61,217 nucleotides of DNA from Acidobacterium sp. (GTDB taxonomy: Bacteria; Acidobacteriota; Terriglobia; Terriglobales; Acidobacteriaceae). The position numbers and the translations under genes are program-made. The DNA lies in NCBI GenBank assembly GCA_003166955.1, contig PMUI01000085.1, positions 1 to 61,217 on the forward strand. Reading direction: 5' to 3'. Below the pieces are notes generated by a model, which was given only the letters and a program-made list of their open reading frames with translations, was not told the DNA's origin and did no database searches. How positions within the stretch are numbered: the stretch's first letter is position 1; each line of letters opens with the position of its first letter. Below, in pieces: positions 1 through 10,199 of the stretch.

Positions 1-183
1 CGCAAGCGCAGAACTCAGGATGGCCGCAAGCTCCGCCGCTATCGAAAACGCTGGAAAGTGGAGCGGCGCTTTGCCTGGATGCACAACTTCCGCCGCCTCG
101 TCACTCGATGGGAATACCACATCGAGAACTTCCTCGGCTTTGTCCACCTTGCCTGTCTTCACCTGCTGCTCAGACATTTATGA
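1..183 (+). mobile_element. IS5-type transposase, C-terminal remnant (5' end outside window)
   Basis: Frame 1 is open from the first base to the TGA at 181-183 and encodes about 60 residues. They include [40 protein letters not shown] and the ending LHLLLRHL. This Arg/Trp-rich stretch, with the E of a Y-x(2)-R-x(3)-E-like signature followed by a helical [17 protein letters not shown] tail, is typical of the C-terminus of IS5-family DDE transposases. Only the last part of the gene is visible, so whether the element is intact cannot be decided. No terminal inverted repeat was identified downstream. A REP-like element begins about 60 bp after the stop codon. Confidence 0.8.
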
Positions 184-243
184 GACCAGTTCTAGTGTTG
201 TGGCTCTGAAGCTCGTTAATGAATTGTTCTTTGGTTTTGTATC

Positions 244-306
244 AGGGCACGACTTCAGTCGTGCCGTAAATGGCGCAAAATCAAATGGGCTTTAGCCCCT
301 GAGGAA
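244..306 (-). repeat. REP-like two-hairpin element, copy 1
   Basis: Two short palindromes lie about 20 bp apart: GGCACGACTTCAGTCGTGCC at 246-265 and GGGCTTTAGCCCCTGAGG at 286-304. The same pair in the opposite orientation recurs at 30443-30508 and 33451-33516. The hairpins could fold in RNA or serve as REP-type sites. They lie between the transposase remnant and the DUF4062-like gene. Confidence 0.85.
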
Positions 307-352
307 TGGTTCTCGAAGGCTCAATCAGAGCTTCCCCGGGGTCAACTTCGAC

Positions 353-889
353 TTATCCCGGCGCAGGTGACACCGACTTATCCGCCGCAGTCTTCGCAAG
401 CTCAATCGCATCCCGAGCCCATCCCTCGCAAATACTTCTCAGGTGCTCTTTCAGCAAATCAATCGATCCGTAACGAAAGACCCGAATATTCGGAATTTCT
501 TCAAGCTCCTTGCGAAAAGCCAGTATCTCCGGGTTAGTTTCGCGCGGCGCATCCTTCAGGCAAACCACTACGTCACGCATCGGCATCGCCGGATCGTCGC
601 GGCACTCCACCGCCAGCAAAAATAGCTTGCGAAACAGATCCCGCGGTCCCCAGTCGTCCTCGAACAACTGAATAAAGTAAGTGCTCCAGCGGACATTATC
701 CGAAACGATGCTGCGATGGCCGCTGATCTGCTCGTTATCCCGCAGTCCTACTTCAACCAGCAGCACCTTCGCCGGCATAGCGGTAGATTCATTTGCTTCT
801 GCAATGGCGTCATGACAAGCCTGGCGATCCCGCTCCAGATCGCCTGGCGCCGAAATAAATACACGATACGCTTCGAATCCGTGAGGCAT
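353..889 (-). CDS. DUF4062-like protein
   Basis: The 178-residue product opens with YRVFISAPGDLERDRQACHD, the VF(I/V)S-x-P-x-DL-x(2)-ER pattern seen at the start of DUF4062-type domains. These are often found in NTPase/STAND-like signalling or defence proteins; here the domain stands alone. No transmembrane segment or signal peptide is apparent. Translation could start 17 codons upstream at 940, but those residues carry no family resemblance and the internal ATG at 889 (MPHGFEAY) directly precedes the conserved strand. It lies downstream of, and on the same strand as, a giant secreted protein, with a 133-bp gap, and is probably transcribed separately. The partner, substrate and role are unknown. 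Confidence 0.55.
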   Translation of the reverse strand: MPHGFEAYRVFISAPGDLERDRQACHDAIAEANESTAMPAKVLLVEVGLRDNEQISGHRSIVSDNVRWSTYFIQLFEDDWGPRDLFRKLFLLAVECRDDPAMPMRDVVVCLKDAPRETNPEILAFRKELEEIPNIRVFRYGSIDLLKEHLRSICEGWARDAIELAKTAADKSVSPAPG

Positions 890-1022
890 AGAGGGAACCC
901 AGCATAGTTCACTCGGCGAATCGAGACAAGCTCGGAGCACCCTCGGGCGCCTCTACCGCCGCGGGCGCGATGCCCCCCAAAGCCTGTGCCACGATCCAGA
1001 CAGCAGACCGGCCGCTATTGAT

Positions 1023-4000
1023 TCAGGGCTTCGCGCCGGTCGTACCGTTCGCCGCCGCCGTCGTCAGCGGAGCCACCGGCCCAGCCACTCCCAGAATCCT
1101 GGTCACGCTGTTGTTGCCCGTGTTCGCAATCCACACACTCCCGCCCAGGTCCACCGCAATTCCGCCCGGCGTCGACAACAGCGTCGGATCCATAATTCCT
1201 CCGGAAGGCGAAATCACCGACGCCGAGTTCGAGAACAGACTCAACGCCCCACTCCCATCCGTCACCCACACCTGACCGTTGCCGTCGATGGCGACCCCCG
1301 CCGGCGTGTTCAGCCCACCGCCCGAGGTGATCGTGTTCTGCGCCGTCCCCACTTGGGTCGTCTCCTTCACCAGCGGCCCCGTCCCCACACTCCACACGTT
1401 GCCCGCGTTGTCGATCGCCACCGCCGCATTCGCTCCAGTATCGGCGCTCGACGTGATGCCCGCACCATTCCCCGCCAGCTCACTCGTCCCGCCGGCTCCG
1501 GAGTTCACAATCCAAACACTCTCCCCACTCACCACCAGCGTCGCCTGCGCGCTGTTCGCCGACCACGCAGCAGGATTCGTCGGCGTAAAGTTCGCCGTAA
1601 TCGTATAAGTGCCCGCCGCCAGACCCGACGTGGAACTGATCCCTACCGGCGGGGTGTGAAATCCGCCCTGGCTCTCCGTATAACTGAACGTGCCACAGGC
1701 CCCGCAACTCGGCGTGGCAGTCAGCACTCCCGTCCCCGCGTCGCCGGCGATGATCGTCCCCACCGGCGTCCAGTTAATCGTCATCGCCGAAGGGCTCACC
1801 GTCAGCGTGAAGCTCTGCGTCGCGTTGGTGCCAATCCCGTTCGAAGCCGTAATCGTGATCGGATACGTGCCGCCCGTCCCCGCCGCCGGGATCCCAGACA
1901 ACGACCCGGCAGGCGACAGCGTGACATTACTGGGCAGAGGTCCGGTTTCGCTGAAAGTAGAAGCCGGATACCCCGAAGCCGTCACGCTGAAGCTCCCGTT
2001 TGTCCCCGGCGTAAACGTCGTGCTGTTCGCGCTCGTGATCGTCGGAGGCTCATCCACCGTCAGCGTGAAGCTCTGCGTCGCGTCGGGACTCACCGCGTTG
2101 GAAGCCGTAATCGTAATCGGATACTGGCCACCCGTTCCCACCGATGGCGTGCCCGAGAGTAGCCCCCCGGTTGACAAGGTGACAACGTTGGGCAGCGGTC
2201 CGGTTTCGCCAAAAGTTGGCGCCGGCGTGCCCGTGCCCGTCACGCTGAACGACCCTGCGCTCCCCACCGTAAAGGTCGTGCTGTTCCCGCTGGTGATGGC
2301 TGGCGGTATGTCAATCGTGATCGCGTCGGTATTCGAATTGGTCAAAGCCGCTCCAGCCCCGCTCACCGACACGCTGTTATCAATCGTCCCGCTCGCGCTC
2401 CCGCTCACGTTCACGTCGATGGTCAGCGTCGGGTAGTCGTCCCCGTCGGCAATCGCGCTTTCATTCGTGCACGTCACCGTTTGCCCGGCCGCCCCGCAGC
2501 TCCACCCGGAGCCGGTGAAGCCCGCATAACTGAAGGCCGAGCTCAGATTGTCGACCACCGTCATCGGGTTGGTCCCAGTGGGATCGCCGGTGGACCCAGG
2601 GCCGGTGTTCTCGATGGTCAGCCCGAACTGCCCCGTCTGCCCCTGCGTGAATGTGCTGGTGGACGGCAGGTTGGCGGTCACCACCGGCGCATTCGCGGTG
2701 AGATTTACGCACCAGGATTTCATGCTGCTGTTGGCGGACTGGTTATCCTGGTTGAGGTACAGACTCCAGGTGCCATTGGGATTCTGACTGTCGAAAACGT
2801 CGCCCAGCGTGGTGCTGCTGAACGGCTCGGCGTATAGATACGGCGAAGAGGGTGGCGTATAGAATCCGTCCGCGCTGGCGAAGAATGTGTCGCTGCCTTT
2901 CCCGCTGGTGGGCTTGAAGGAGCTCGCTGTCAGGGGCGATCCCGCACTTCCGGTGCCCAAACTCGAAGCGGCGTTGTCATCAAGCGTCACATTCACAGCC
3001 GAAGTCATCGGAGTAGAGCCGCCCACATCCGAGAAGAAATCCAGGCTGTCGGCGGTGGTGTTCAGCGGGCCAACGAGCAGCGAAGTCAGGTAGTACGGGG
3101 TTGAAAGCTCCACGCCGTTCAGCGTGATGGTGACCTGCTTGATCGTCCCCGGTGCATTGGCCACAAAAATATTGGATGGATTCGGACTGGCCTGTCCTTC
3201 GTCGGTCGAATTGCTCAGGCTGGGAATCGTAATTGTGCCCGGGTTGCAATACGAGATAACGCCGCTATTGATGCTGCTGGTGGTCGTGCTGTCCACGCGC
3301 TGGATCTTATTTCCGAAGCTCAGGGCGTAGGTGTTGGCTACGCCGTTATAAGTCGCAAGAATGTTGTGATCGCCCTCGGGCAGAGCCGTGGTGCTGAAGC
3401 TGGCCTGTCCGCTGCTGTTCACAGACACTGGGCTGGCCGGGCCACCGGCTACGTTCTGGCCATTCTCGGTAAAGGTCACCGTGCCCATCGAATTGATCGG
3501 GTTGCCTCCGCTCTTCACGGTCGCGGTCACAGTGACGCTGACGCTGGTTAAAGACGGGTCAGGGGCCGTGGTGACCGTGGTCGTTGTAGCCGCACCCGAT
3601 GCCTGGGTGATGTCGAGGCACCAGCCGCCGGTAATGGAACCGCTGGCGGTGGTGCCGGCGTCGTCGTAAACAAAGAGCGCCCATGCGCCGTTGGCTGTGG
3701 CTCCGTTAAAGGTGTTTTCGAACGTGCCCGCACTTGGATTTCCCCTCGGGGCCGCGACCGTGAAACTGCCCGGAACCTGGGGTGCGGGAGTCGGCGGTTG
3801 CGGCGTAAATACGTCCTCGGGAGGGGGAGGGACGGTGTATACCGCCGGCTGCCAGGTACCAGGGGAGAGAGCACCCTCTTCGTCCGCTTCCGTTATTTGC
3901 GTTCCGGTGTCGGTAAAAATGTAGTTTCCGGCGCTGGCGTCGGTGGTGGCGGCGAAAAATTCGAAGGCCTGGTTGCTCGGCGCCACCAGCAACAGGTGGA

Positions 4001-5255
4001 CGGCATTCGCGCTCGGACTCCAGGAGAAACCGTTGAGTGTTAGAGAAACAGTAGCCACCGCATTGCTGATCCCAGTCACGTTGACGACCGAGGGATAGGG
4101 AGAAGTGTCGCCCTGTCCAGGCATCGTAATGCCGCCGGCATTGCAGAAAGCGCCCGACGAAGTTGTGGTTGGAGTCTCCACAAATTGGCTGAGCGAGCCT
4201 GTGCTGCCGGCAAAGCTTCCGCTGCCGCTGTACATAGCTGTGAGTGCATGACTGCCCTGGGTGGTGAATGTCGTGACGCATTGGGCAGAGCTGCCCGACA
4301 GGGCCACACCGGAGCAGCCCGAAATTGTAGATGTCCCGTCCTTGAATGCAACCGTCCCGCCGCTGGGTGAGGGGCTGCCCGTCACAGTTGCCATCAGCGT
4401 CACCGAGCTGCCGGTTCCCGAGGTGAAGGATGGATTCGTGCCGGAGCTCAGCGCGGTTGTGGTCGAGGTCTGGGTCTGGTTCAGCGTGAAGATGAGGCTC
4501 CATCCGCTGATGGAGATATCGTCGTCAATGGAATACTCGCCCCCGTCGTCAACAAGGTACAAACTCCAGCTGCCGTTGAGATCGGTGCTGCCAAAGCCGT
4601 CGAACATGCCAAGCGTAGCCGCGCCAAACGGCGCGGCCGCTGTTCCGTGAGTAATCGTTCCCGGCCCGGATGGGGGGTAGGTGTCATAGTTGTTGCCTAA
4701 CGGGCAGGAGGTGGGAGCAAAGGTGCCTTCGTTAAATCCACCCGATTCGACGGGGTGAGGCCATCCGGCGCCGCTATTATTCGTGCAGGGAGAGTCGCCC
4801 GAATAGGGCATGGGGGTGGCGCCATCCTGGATGGTCAGCGTGACGCCTCCATTGGACCAGTCCTCGAGGTTGTTGGCGCCGCAGTTGCCGGCGAGCCCCA
4901 TCAGTTCCATGTACGTGCCATTCGGGGCTTTCAGCAGGACCCCCAGGTCGGCTGTACCGCACCCACTCCCGGTAGCGTTCGAGGTCAGGCCGTGCAGCTG
5001 GACACTGACGGCGCTGATGGTGCCGCTGAGCCCGCTGACGGTGAGATTGGAGGGATAATTGGTAGCCGGCACCACCCAGGTGCCAAAACCCGTGCCGTTG
5101 GGGCCAGCGGGTATCGACACACTCTGCGTCTCCGTGCACGTGTACGGGTTGCTCCCTGTACATTGCGCGTTTGCGCGGCCCGCCACCAATCCAGAAAATG
5201 CCCCCACGGTCAGCAATATCCCGACCATGGAACGAACCATCGTCCCTGCCCTCAT
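1023..5255 (-). CDS. Secreted mosaic protein: three P-domain-like modules, Ig-like, DUF11, NHL tail
   Basis: The product is about 1,410 residues and presumably exported. The start at 5255 (MRAGTMVRSMVGILL) gives a normal Sec signal peptide ending in GRANAQ; an in-frame ATG at 5345 would add 30 unrelated residues. Module order is: P-like domain (GSWSLYLVDDGGEYS), Big_3/5-type Ig repeat (SGTNPSFTSGTGSSVTL), second P-like (NGAWALFVYDDAG), Ig repeat, third P-like (NGTWSLYLNQDNQS), a DUF11-type repeat (FTQGQTGQFGLTIENTGPGS), two He_PIG-like Ig repeats, and about three NHL blades (AIDNAGNVW, AIDGNGQVWV, AVDLGGSVWIANTGNNS). It ends in TTGAKP, like its paralogues in this window. No protease catalytic domain and no LPXTG or membrane anchor were seen, so it is likely a surface or matrix protein. 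Function unknown. Confidence 0.8.
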   Translation of the reverse strand: MRAGTMVRSMVGILLTVGAFSGLVAGRANAQCTGSNPYTCTETQSVSIPAGPNGTGFGTWVVPATNYPSNLTVSGLSGTISAVSVQLHGLTSNATGSGCGTADLGVLLKAPNGTYMELMGLAGNCGANNLEDWSNGGVTLTIQDGATPMPYSGDSPCTNNSGAGWPHPVESGGFNEGTFAPTSCPLGNNYDTYPPSGPGTITHGTAAAPFGAATLGMFDGFGSTDLNGSWSLYLVDDGGEYSIDDDISISGWSLIFTLNQTQTSTTTALSSGTNPSFTSGTGSSVTLMATVTGSPSPSGGTVAFKDGTSTISGCSGVALSGSSAQCVTTFTTQGSHALTAMYSGSGSFAGSTGSLSQFVETPTTTSSGAFCNAGGITMPGQGDTSPYPSVVNVTGISNAVATVSLTLNGFSWSPSANAVHLLLVAPSNQAFEFFAATTDASAGNYIFTDTGTQITEADEEGALSPGTWQPAVYTVPPPPEDVFTPQPPTPAPQVPGSFTVAAPRGNPSAGTFENTFNGATANGAWALFVYDDAGTTASGSITGGWCLDITQASGAATTTTVTTAPDPSLTSVSVTVTATVKSGGNPINSMGTVTFTENGQNVAGGPASPVSVNSSGQASFSTTALPEGDHNILATYNGVANTYALSFGNKIQRVDSTTTSSINSGVISYCNPGTITIPSLSNSTDEGQASPNPSNIFVANAPGTIKQVTITLNGVELSTPYYLTSLLVGPLNTTADSLDFFSDVGGSTPMTSAVNVTLDDNAASSLGTGSAGSPLTASSFKPTSGKGSDTFFASADGFYTPPSSPYLYAEPFSSTTLGDVFDSQNPNGTWSLYLNQDNQSANSSMKSWCVNLTANAPVVTANLPSTSTFTQGQTGQFGLTIENTGPGSTGDPTGTNPMTVVDNLSSAFSYAGFTGSGWSCGAAGQTVTCTNESAIADGDDYPTLTIDVNVSGSASGTIDNSVSVSGAGAALTNSNTDAITIDIPPAITSGNSTTFTVGSAGSFSVTGTGTPAPTFGETGPLPNVVTLSTGGLLSGTPSVGTGGQYPITITASNAVSPDATQSFTLTVDEPPTITSANSTTFTPGTNGSFSVTASGYPASTFSETGPLPSNVTLSPAGSLSGIPAAGTGGTYPITITASNGIGTNATQSFTLTVSPSAMTINWTPVGTIIAGDAGTGVLTATPSCGACGTFSYTESQGGFHTPPVGISSTSGLAAGTYTITANFTPTNPAAWSANSAQATLVVSGESVWIVNSGAGGTSELAGNGAGITSSADTGANAAVAIDNAGNVWSVGTGPLVKETTQVGTAQNTITSGGGLNTPAGVAIDGNGQVWVTDGSGALSLFSNSASVISPSGGIMDPTLLSTPGGIAVDLGGSVWIANTGNNSVTRILGVAGPVAPLTTAAANGTTGAKP

Positions 5256-5406
5256 CCGGAGCCCCCCGCAAAATCGCGCACAGCCGCGCTCTGCCCACAC
5301 CGGTCCGTGTGACAGTCTGGAATTACGCCTGACAAAAGAGCGCACAATCCGCCTGGAGCGTGTTGAGCTGTTCGTTCGGGGATCGCTACACGTCGATGTC
5401 GCAGAA

Positions 5407-5453
5407 CCGGGTGGCCAACTCTACCACATCCGCACTTTAGCGGAAAACAATCT
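5407..5453 (-). promoter_or_regulatory. Shared promoter-like element (copy 1) upstream of the 1023-5255 gene
   Basis: Read on the minus strand, GATTGTTTTCCG is followed about 20 nt later by GGATGTGGTAGAGTTGGCCA and then CCCGG. TGG-TAGAGT fits an extended -10 promoter (TGn plus hexamer). Very similar blocks precede other secreted mosaic genes at 10200-10245, 12425-12451, 46804-46847 and 50758-50804. Confidence 0.55.
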
Positions 5454-5457
5454 CCCG

Positions 5458-6558
5458 CTACGGCTTTGCTCCCGTCGTGTTATTCGCCGCCGCCGTCGCC
5501 AGCGGACCCGCCGGCGCTGCCCCTCCCAGGATTCTCGTCACGCTGTTGTTGCCCTTGTTCGCGATCCAAACGCTCCCGCCCAGATCCACCGCAATCCCGC
5601 CCGGCGTCGACAACAGCGTCGGATCCATGATCCCTCCGGAAGGCGAAATCACCGACGCCGAGTTCGAGAACAGACTCAACGCCCCACTCCCATCCGTCAC
5701 CCACACCTGACCGTTGCCGTCGATCGCGACCCCCGCCGGCGTGTTCAGTCCGCCGCCCGAGTTGATCGAGTGCTGCACGATCCCTGTCTGGCTGGTCTCC
5801 TTCACCAGCGGCCCCGCGCCCACACTCCACACATTGCCCGCGTTGTCGATCGCCACCGCCAGGTTCGCTCCCGGGTCGGCGCTCGACGTGATGCCCGCAC
5901 CATTCCCAGCCAGCTCACTCGTCCCGCCCGCTCCGGAGTTCACGATCCACACACTCTCCCCACTCACCGTCAGCGGGTTCGTCGCGCTCGTCGTGGCGTA
6001 CGTATTCGCGCTTGGATTAAACGTCGCCGTGATCGTGTAACTTCCCGCGACCAGACTCGTTGTCGTCGCGATACTCGCCGGCGACCCGCCATTCGGCGTC
6101 GCCGTGTAGGTGATCGTCCCGCACGCCGTGCAGCTCACCCCGGCATTCAGCACATTCGCGCCTGCGTCGCCGAAGATCACCGTCCCCACAGGCGTCCACG
6201 TAATCGTCGGCGTGATCGCCGCGTTCGTCATGCTGAACGATGCGCTCGCCGAACCCGTCGTCGTCGACACCGACACGTTATACAACCCGCTGTTCAGGTT
6301 CGCCGTGAGCACACCCGGATCCGCAACCCCCGACCCATTCGTGCTCAACGTGATCGTCCCCGTGCTGTTCGAAAAACTCCCCGTCGCGCCGGAACCGGCC
6401 ACGCCCGCCGTGAACGTGACCGACGCATAATTCGGAATCACCACCCCGCCCGCATCCTTCACCGTCACCGCCAGGCTCCCAAACGCCGTGCCCACCTGCG
6501 CCGATTGCGTCTGGTTCCCGTTGATCGTGATCGTCGCCGGCACCTGCACCACTGGCAC
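5458..6558 (-). repeat. Inverted-repeat arm 1: shared NHL-tail cassette
   Basis: From the codons for VVQVPATITI to the stop, this 1,101-bp block matches 54262-55362 in inverted orientation with no length difference. Encoded residues differ at only a small number of positions (e.g. AGHEAGS-type changes near the Ig segment; GITSSADPGANL versus GITSSADAGANT). The last few hundred bases also resemble the ends of the 1023-5255 and 47913-50732 genes. This is long enough for homologous recombination. Confidence 0.85.
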
Positions 6559-9500
6559 GTTCGCATCCGTGCTCGCCACTGCCGTCCCCAGGCTCGTATG
6601 CGTCAGATCCCCACCGCCATAGGCGTCCGCTGTATTCGACACCGAGGTCGGCGAATTCGTCGGCACAGTCACGGTCAGCGCCAGCGTCGTAAACGACGAC
6701 CCTCCCGCCACCCCCTGCGTCGACGTGCACGTCACCGTTCCTGTCCCCGAACAGCTCCAGCCCGCGCCGGTGTAGTTAAACAGCGTATAGCCCGCCGGCA
6801 GGGTGTCGCTCACCGTGACCGTGCCGGTAGTCATGCTGGCCGCCGCCGCCGTATTGCTCACCGTGATGTCCCACACTGCCGTCGATCCCTGCGTGAACGT
6901 CCCCGTATGCGTCTTCGTCACCGACAACACCGGCGCCGGATCGACATTGATCGTGTCGCTGCCCGAGTTGTTGCTCACTCCGCCGCCGCTCACCAGTACC
7001 GCATTGTTGAAGCTCGACGGCGCAGAGCCCGCCACGTTAACGTCGATGGTCAGGGTCGGATAGCTCGCGCTTTGTGCCACGTCGCTGTTGTTCGTGCACG
7101 TTACCACCGGCCCACTCGCCGAACACGACCACCCCGTCCCCGAGAAACTCGCATAGGTCAGCGGAGTGTTCAGCAAGTCGGTTACCGTCAGCGGATGCGC
7201 GCCGTCCGGATCGCCCGTCGAGCCTGTTCCGTTGTTCGTAATAGCCGCAGTAATCTGCGCGCCCTGCTCGCCCTGCACAAAGTTGCCGCTGTGCCCATCG
7301 CCATCGTGGCCCGCCGTCACGGTCACCGTCACCGGTGTATAGGTCAGGTTCATGCACCACGTCGCCGGATTCAGCGCACCCTCGTGCGTGTTCTGGTTGA
7401 AGTAGAGGCTCCAGACGCCGTTGCCGTCCGTTCCCTGATACACCCCGCCGCCTGTCCCCGAAACATACGTCCCGGTGCTGAACGTGAAGCCGCCCTCGTC
7501 GGTCGCGCGCTGCACCGTCCCCGGCAACGTGTAGAACGAACTCGCCGTGTACGACGAGATGCCGTTACTGGTCGGCCCCACCTGGGAGCCCAGCGAGTAG
7601 TTGGAACCCAGCGTCGCCGGGATCGTCGCCGCCCCGTCCACAAACGTCACCGTCTCATTGACCGGTTGCACGTAACTGGAATCGGTAGACGTGATCGGCG
7701 AGAAGAAGTCCAGCGTCTGGCGCGTGGTCGGCGCCGATCCGCCATTCGGACCGACCAGCAGCGTCGCGATAGCGCCCGGGACCTCAAGGTCCAGATTCTT
7801 CAGGGTCACACTGGCCGCTGCCACCATCCCCGGCAGACTGCTCACGACAACATTGGACGGGTTCGGTTCCGCAGGCCCGATGTCGTTGATCCCCGCGCCG
7901 CCCGGTATCGTGATACCCGAGGTGTTGCAATAGCTCCATGTCGTGCCGCTCAGCGTCGGAGTAGCCGTCGCCGCATCCACGCGGAAATTCTCCGTCCCAT
8001 TGTTGTCGTCGAACGAGCCCCCGCTGTCGGTGTACGCCGCCGTGATCGTCTGGTCACCCTCGGGCAACGTGCTGGTCGAAACGCTCGCCTGCCCGCCGGA
8101 AACCGCAACCGATCCCAGCGACGTAATCCCACCCGTCACCTTGTTCGCAACGCTGAACGCAACCAAGCCCTCATTCACCGTGCCCGTGCTCGTGACCGTA
8201 GCGGTGAACGTGATTGGGCTGCCTTTGGTCGCATACGTCGTCGGCGTCGTCGTCACGCTCACCGTCGTCGCCGACCCGGTCGCCGGTGTAATGTCGATGC
8301 ACCATCCGGTGAGCGTGGTGTTGAAACTCGAGCCCGACTCGTTCGCCAGGAACAGCGACCATGGCCCGTTCGCCGTCGCTCCCGTGAACGAACTCAGGAA
8401 CGTCGCAGTTCCCTGCGTCGGCGCAATTCCGAAGCTTCCCGGAATCTGTGGACTCGGCGCGGGGTTGTCCGGCAGTAACTCGCTGAACGTGTCGAACACC
8501 GACGGGCCATACGTTCCCGGCGAAAGCGCAGGACCCACAAACGCGCTCGGCATCAGCGTCGCGTTATCCTCGATGGTGTAGTTCCCCGTCGAACTCGTCG
8601 CTCCCACACCCGTGAAGCCCCAGAACTCGTAAGCGTGCGTCCCGTCAGGAGCCACCAGCAGCATCTCCATGTCATTGGTATTCCCGCTCGACAGGCTCTG
8701 CAGCGTCACCGACACCGTTTCCACCGCGTTGTTGATCGACGGGCTGCCCGAGGTGCCATCGCCCACGTAAATCACCGAAGGATACGGCGCTGTGGGGCTG
8801 TTTCCATCCGCCGCGATCCCGTTCTCGTTGCAATACGTCGTCCCGCTGCTCGTCGCGTGGTTGTAGACAAAGACGCCGGCGCTGCCCGAGCTCGATTCGT
8901 ACGTGCCGTCCCCGGAGTAACTCGCCGTGTAGGAGTGATAGCCTTCCGAAGAATTACTCCCATAGGTGATCGAGCACGTCGCCTGACCCCCGCTCAGTGT
9001 CGCCGGATTCCCCCCCGAGCATGTCAGATTCGTAGCACCTTCCTTGAAGGTCACCGTCCCCGTCGCGCCAGAAGTCACCGTTGCCGTCAGCGTCTCCGTG
9101 TCGTTCGGGGACGTCGCAAACGGACCACTCGGATTGGGGCTCAGCGTCGTCGTGCTCGGCGTGGAAGCCCCCGAATAAGTAATTGTGACGGACCACGAAG
9201 CAAAACTCACGCTGGTGTAAAACGAGTCGTCACTCACCAGATACAGGTTCCAGGTCTCGCCATTCACCGGCGCGCCCGTAAACACGGCGAAGGTGCTTAC
9301 AGGAACGGTTGTGTTCGGCGGGAAGGCGTCGCTCGGCCCTGTTCTGCTGCCTCCCACCAGCGTCGGAACGTTGAGGCCCGTGCCCGGTACGGAAAGCGTC
9401 GTAAGGTTGCTGCCGATCATCCCAGCCAGCGCCGAGAGCGAGTTGTAGTTCGGCTCCGTCTCCACGTCATCGAACGTCCCGTAGTCGGCAATCGCGTAGG

Positions 9501-10134
9501 TTCCGCCGCTGGGCGTCCACTCTGCGGCCGGGCCAACCTCCGTGGCGTTGAAATAGGTAACCCCGCCGCAAGAGGTCCCGTCGCCAATGGAGAGCGCCCC
9601 GGCGGTGCCGGGATTGACCAGGGTGAAGCTGCCATTCTGCACCGCGGCGTTACCGCTCGAGTCGACTCCGCCCACGCAGCGCAGCAGTTCCAGGTTCGTT
9701 GTCCCGCCGCCCGACTTCGGTCCCGTCAGCAGCAAACCGATCGCCATCGAGCCGCTGGACGGAGTACCCGCCCCATCGACCGCCGTTCCTCCCACCGACA
9801 CATAGTTGTGCAGGGTGACGCTGACGTTCTGCACCGTGACGCCCGCCGGCGCCCCGGAAATCGTGATGGCCGTTGGGAAAGGGCTGCCGGCAACCGTCGG
9901 CGCAATTGTAAGAGCGGTTCCATCGACTGGATTGGTGAGGCCCGTATTAACCGAGAGGATCAGATCGTCCGTATCTGTAACCGACGCCCCCGGCCCGCCC
10001 GTGCATGTCACCTGGTTCGCGCCCGGAGAGTTATTCGTGCACGTAACCTGCGCCTCAGCCGCCTTGCTGGAAAAACCAACCAGGCACACAGCCGCAATTA
10101 CGGCTCCAATGAGCGTCGTCTTTCGAGCTGCCAT
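5458..10134 (-). CDS. Secreted mosaic protein: P-domain-like, Ig-like, two DUF11, NHL tail
   Basis: The product is about 1,558 residues. The start at 10134 is chosen because GAGG lies just upstream and because MAARKTTLIGAVIAAVCLVG begins a classical signal peptide ending in KAAEAQ; the in-frame ATG at 10212 would precede the shared promoter element's downstream side. Three P-like modules (e.g. NGPWSLFLANESGSS, NGVWSLYFNQNTHEG) alternate with Ig repeats. Two DUF11-type repeats follow (FTQGSTAVWDITVSNTAAAA), then Ig-like segments and an NHL tail of about three blades ending NNTTGAKP. Its last 1,101 bp are nearly identical to the end of the 50949-55362 gene on the other strand. It is intact, unlike the plus-strand relatives. 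Probably a cell-surface or released structural or adhesive protein (inference). Confidence 0.8.
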   Translation of the reverse strand: MAARKTTLIGAVIAAVCLVGFSSKAAEAQVTCTNNSPGANQVTCTGGPGASVTDTDDLILSVNTGLTNPVDGTALTIAPTVAGSPFPTAITISGAPAGVTVQNVSVTLHNYVSVGGTAVDGAGTPSSGSMAIGLLLTGPKSGGGTTNLELLRCVGGVDSSGNAAVQNGSFTLVNPGTAGALSIGDGTSCGGVTYFNATEVGPAAEWTPSGGTYAIADYGTFDDVETEPNYNSLSALAGMIGSNLTTLSVPGTGLNVPTLVGGSRTGPSDAFPPNTTVPVSTFAVFTGAPVNGETWNLYLVSDDSFYTSVSFASWSVTITYSGASTPSTTTLSPNPSGPFATSPNDTETLTATVTSGATGTVTFKEGATNLTCSGGNPATLSGGQATCSITYGSNSSEGYHSYTASYSGDGTYESSSGSAGVFVYNHATSSGTTYCNENGIAADGNSPTAPYPSVIYVGDGTSGSPSINNAVETVSVTLQSLSSGNTNDMEMLLVAPDGTHAYEFWGFTGVGATSSTGNYTIEDNATLMPSAFVGPALSPGTYGPSVFDTFSELLPDNPAPSPQIPGSFGIAPTQGTATFLSSFTGATANGPWSLFLANESGSSFNTTLTGWCIDITPATGSATTVSVTTTPTTYATKGSPITFTATVTSTGTVNEGLVAFSVANKVTGGITSLGSVAVSGGQASVSTSTLPEGDQTITAAYTDSGGSFDDNNGTENFRVDAATATPTLSGTTWSYCNTSGITIPGGAGINDIGPAEPNPSNVVVSSLPGMVAAASVTLKNLDLEVPGAIATLLVGPNGGSAPTTRQTLDFFSPITSTDSSYVQPVNETVTFVDGAATIPATLGSNYSLGSQVGPTSNGISSYTASSFYTLPGTVQRATDEGGFTFSTGTYVSGTGGGVYQGTDGNGVWSLYFNQNTHEGALNPATWCMNLTYTPVTVTVTAGHDGDGHSGNFVQGEQGAQITAAITNNGTGSTGDPDGAHPLTVTDLLNTPLTYASFSGTGWSCSASGPVVTCTNNSDVAQSASYPTLTIDVNVAGSAPSSFNNAVLVSGGGVSNNSGSDTINVDPAPVLSVTKTHTGTFTQGSTAVWDITVSNTAAAASMTTGTVTVSDTLPAGYTLFNYTGAGWSCSGTGTVTCTSTQGVAGGSSFTTLALTVTVPTNSPTSVSNTADAYGGGDLTHTSLGTAVASTDANVPVVQVPATITINGNQTQSAQVGTAFGSLAVTVKDAGGVVIPNYASVTFTAGVAGSGATGSFSNSTGTITLSTNGSGVADPGVLTANLNSGLYNVSVSTTTGSASASFSMTNAAITPTITWTPVGTVIFGDAGANVLNAGVSCTACGTITYTATPNGGSPASIATTTSLVAGSYTITATFNPSANTYATTSATNPLTVSGESVWIVNSGAGGTSELAGNGAGITSSADPGANLAVAIDNAGNVWSVGAGPLVKETSQTGIVQHSINSGGGLNTPAGVAIDGNGQVWVTDGSGALSLFSNSASVISPSGGIMDPTLLSTPGGIAVDLGGSVWIANKGNNSVTRILGGAAPAGPLATAAANNTTGAKP

Positions 10135-10199
10135 GAGGAACCTCGAACAGCGGTCCTCGCACACAAGTTTGGCCGCACAGCTGGGATTGGGTGTCTGGA

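Noticed and set aside
5059-8478. 1,139-codon plus-strand open frame opposite the secreted mosaic genes
   Set aside because: Arg/His-rich composition with no start signal or family motif; it is the antisense of two well-supported P-domain/NHL genes with skewed third positions.
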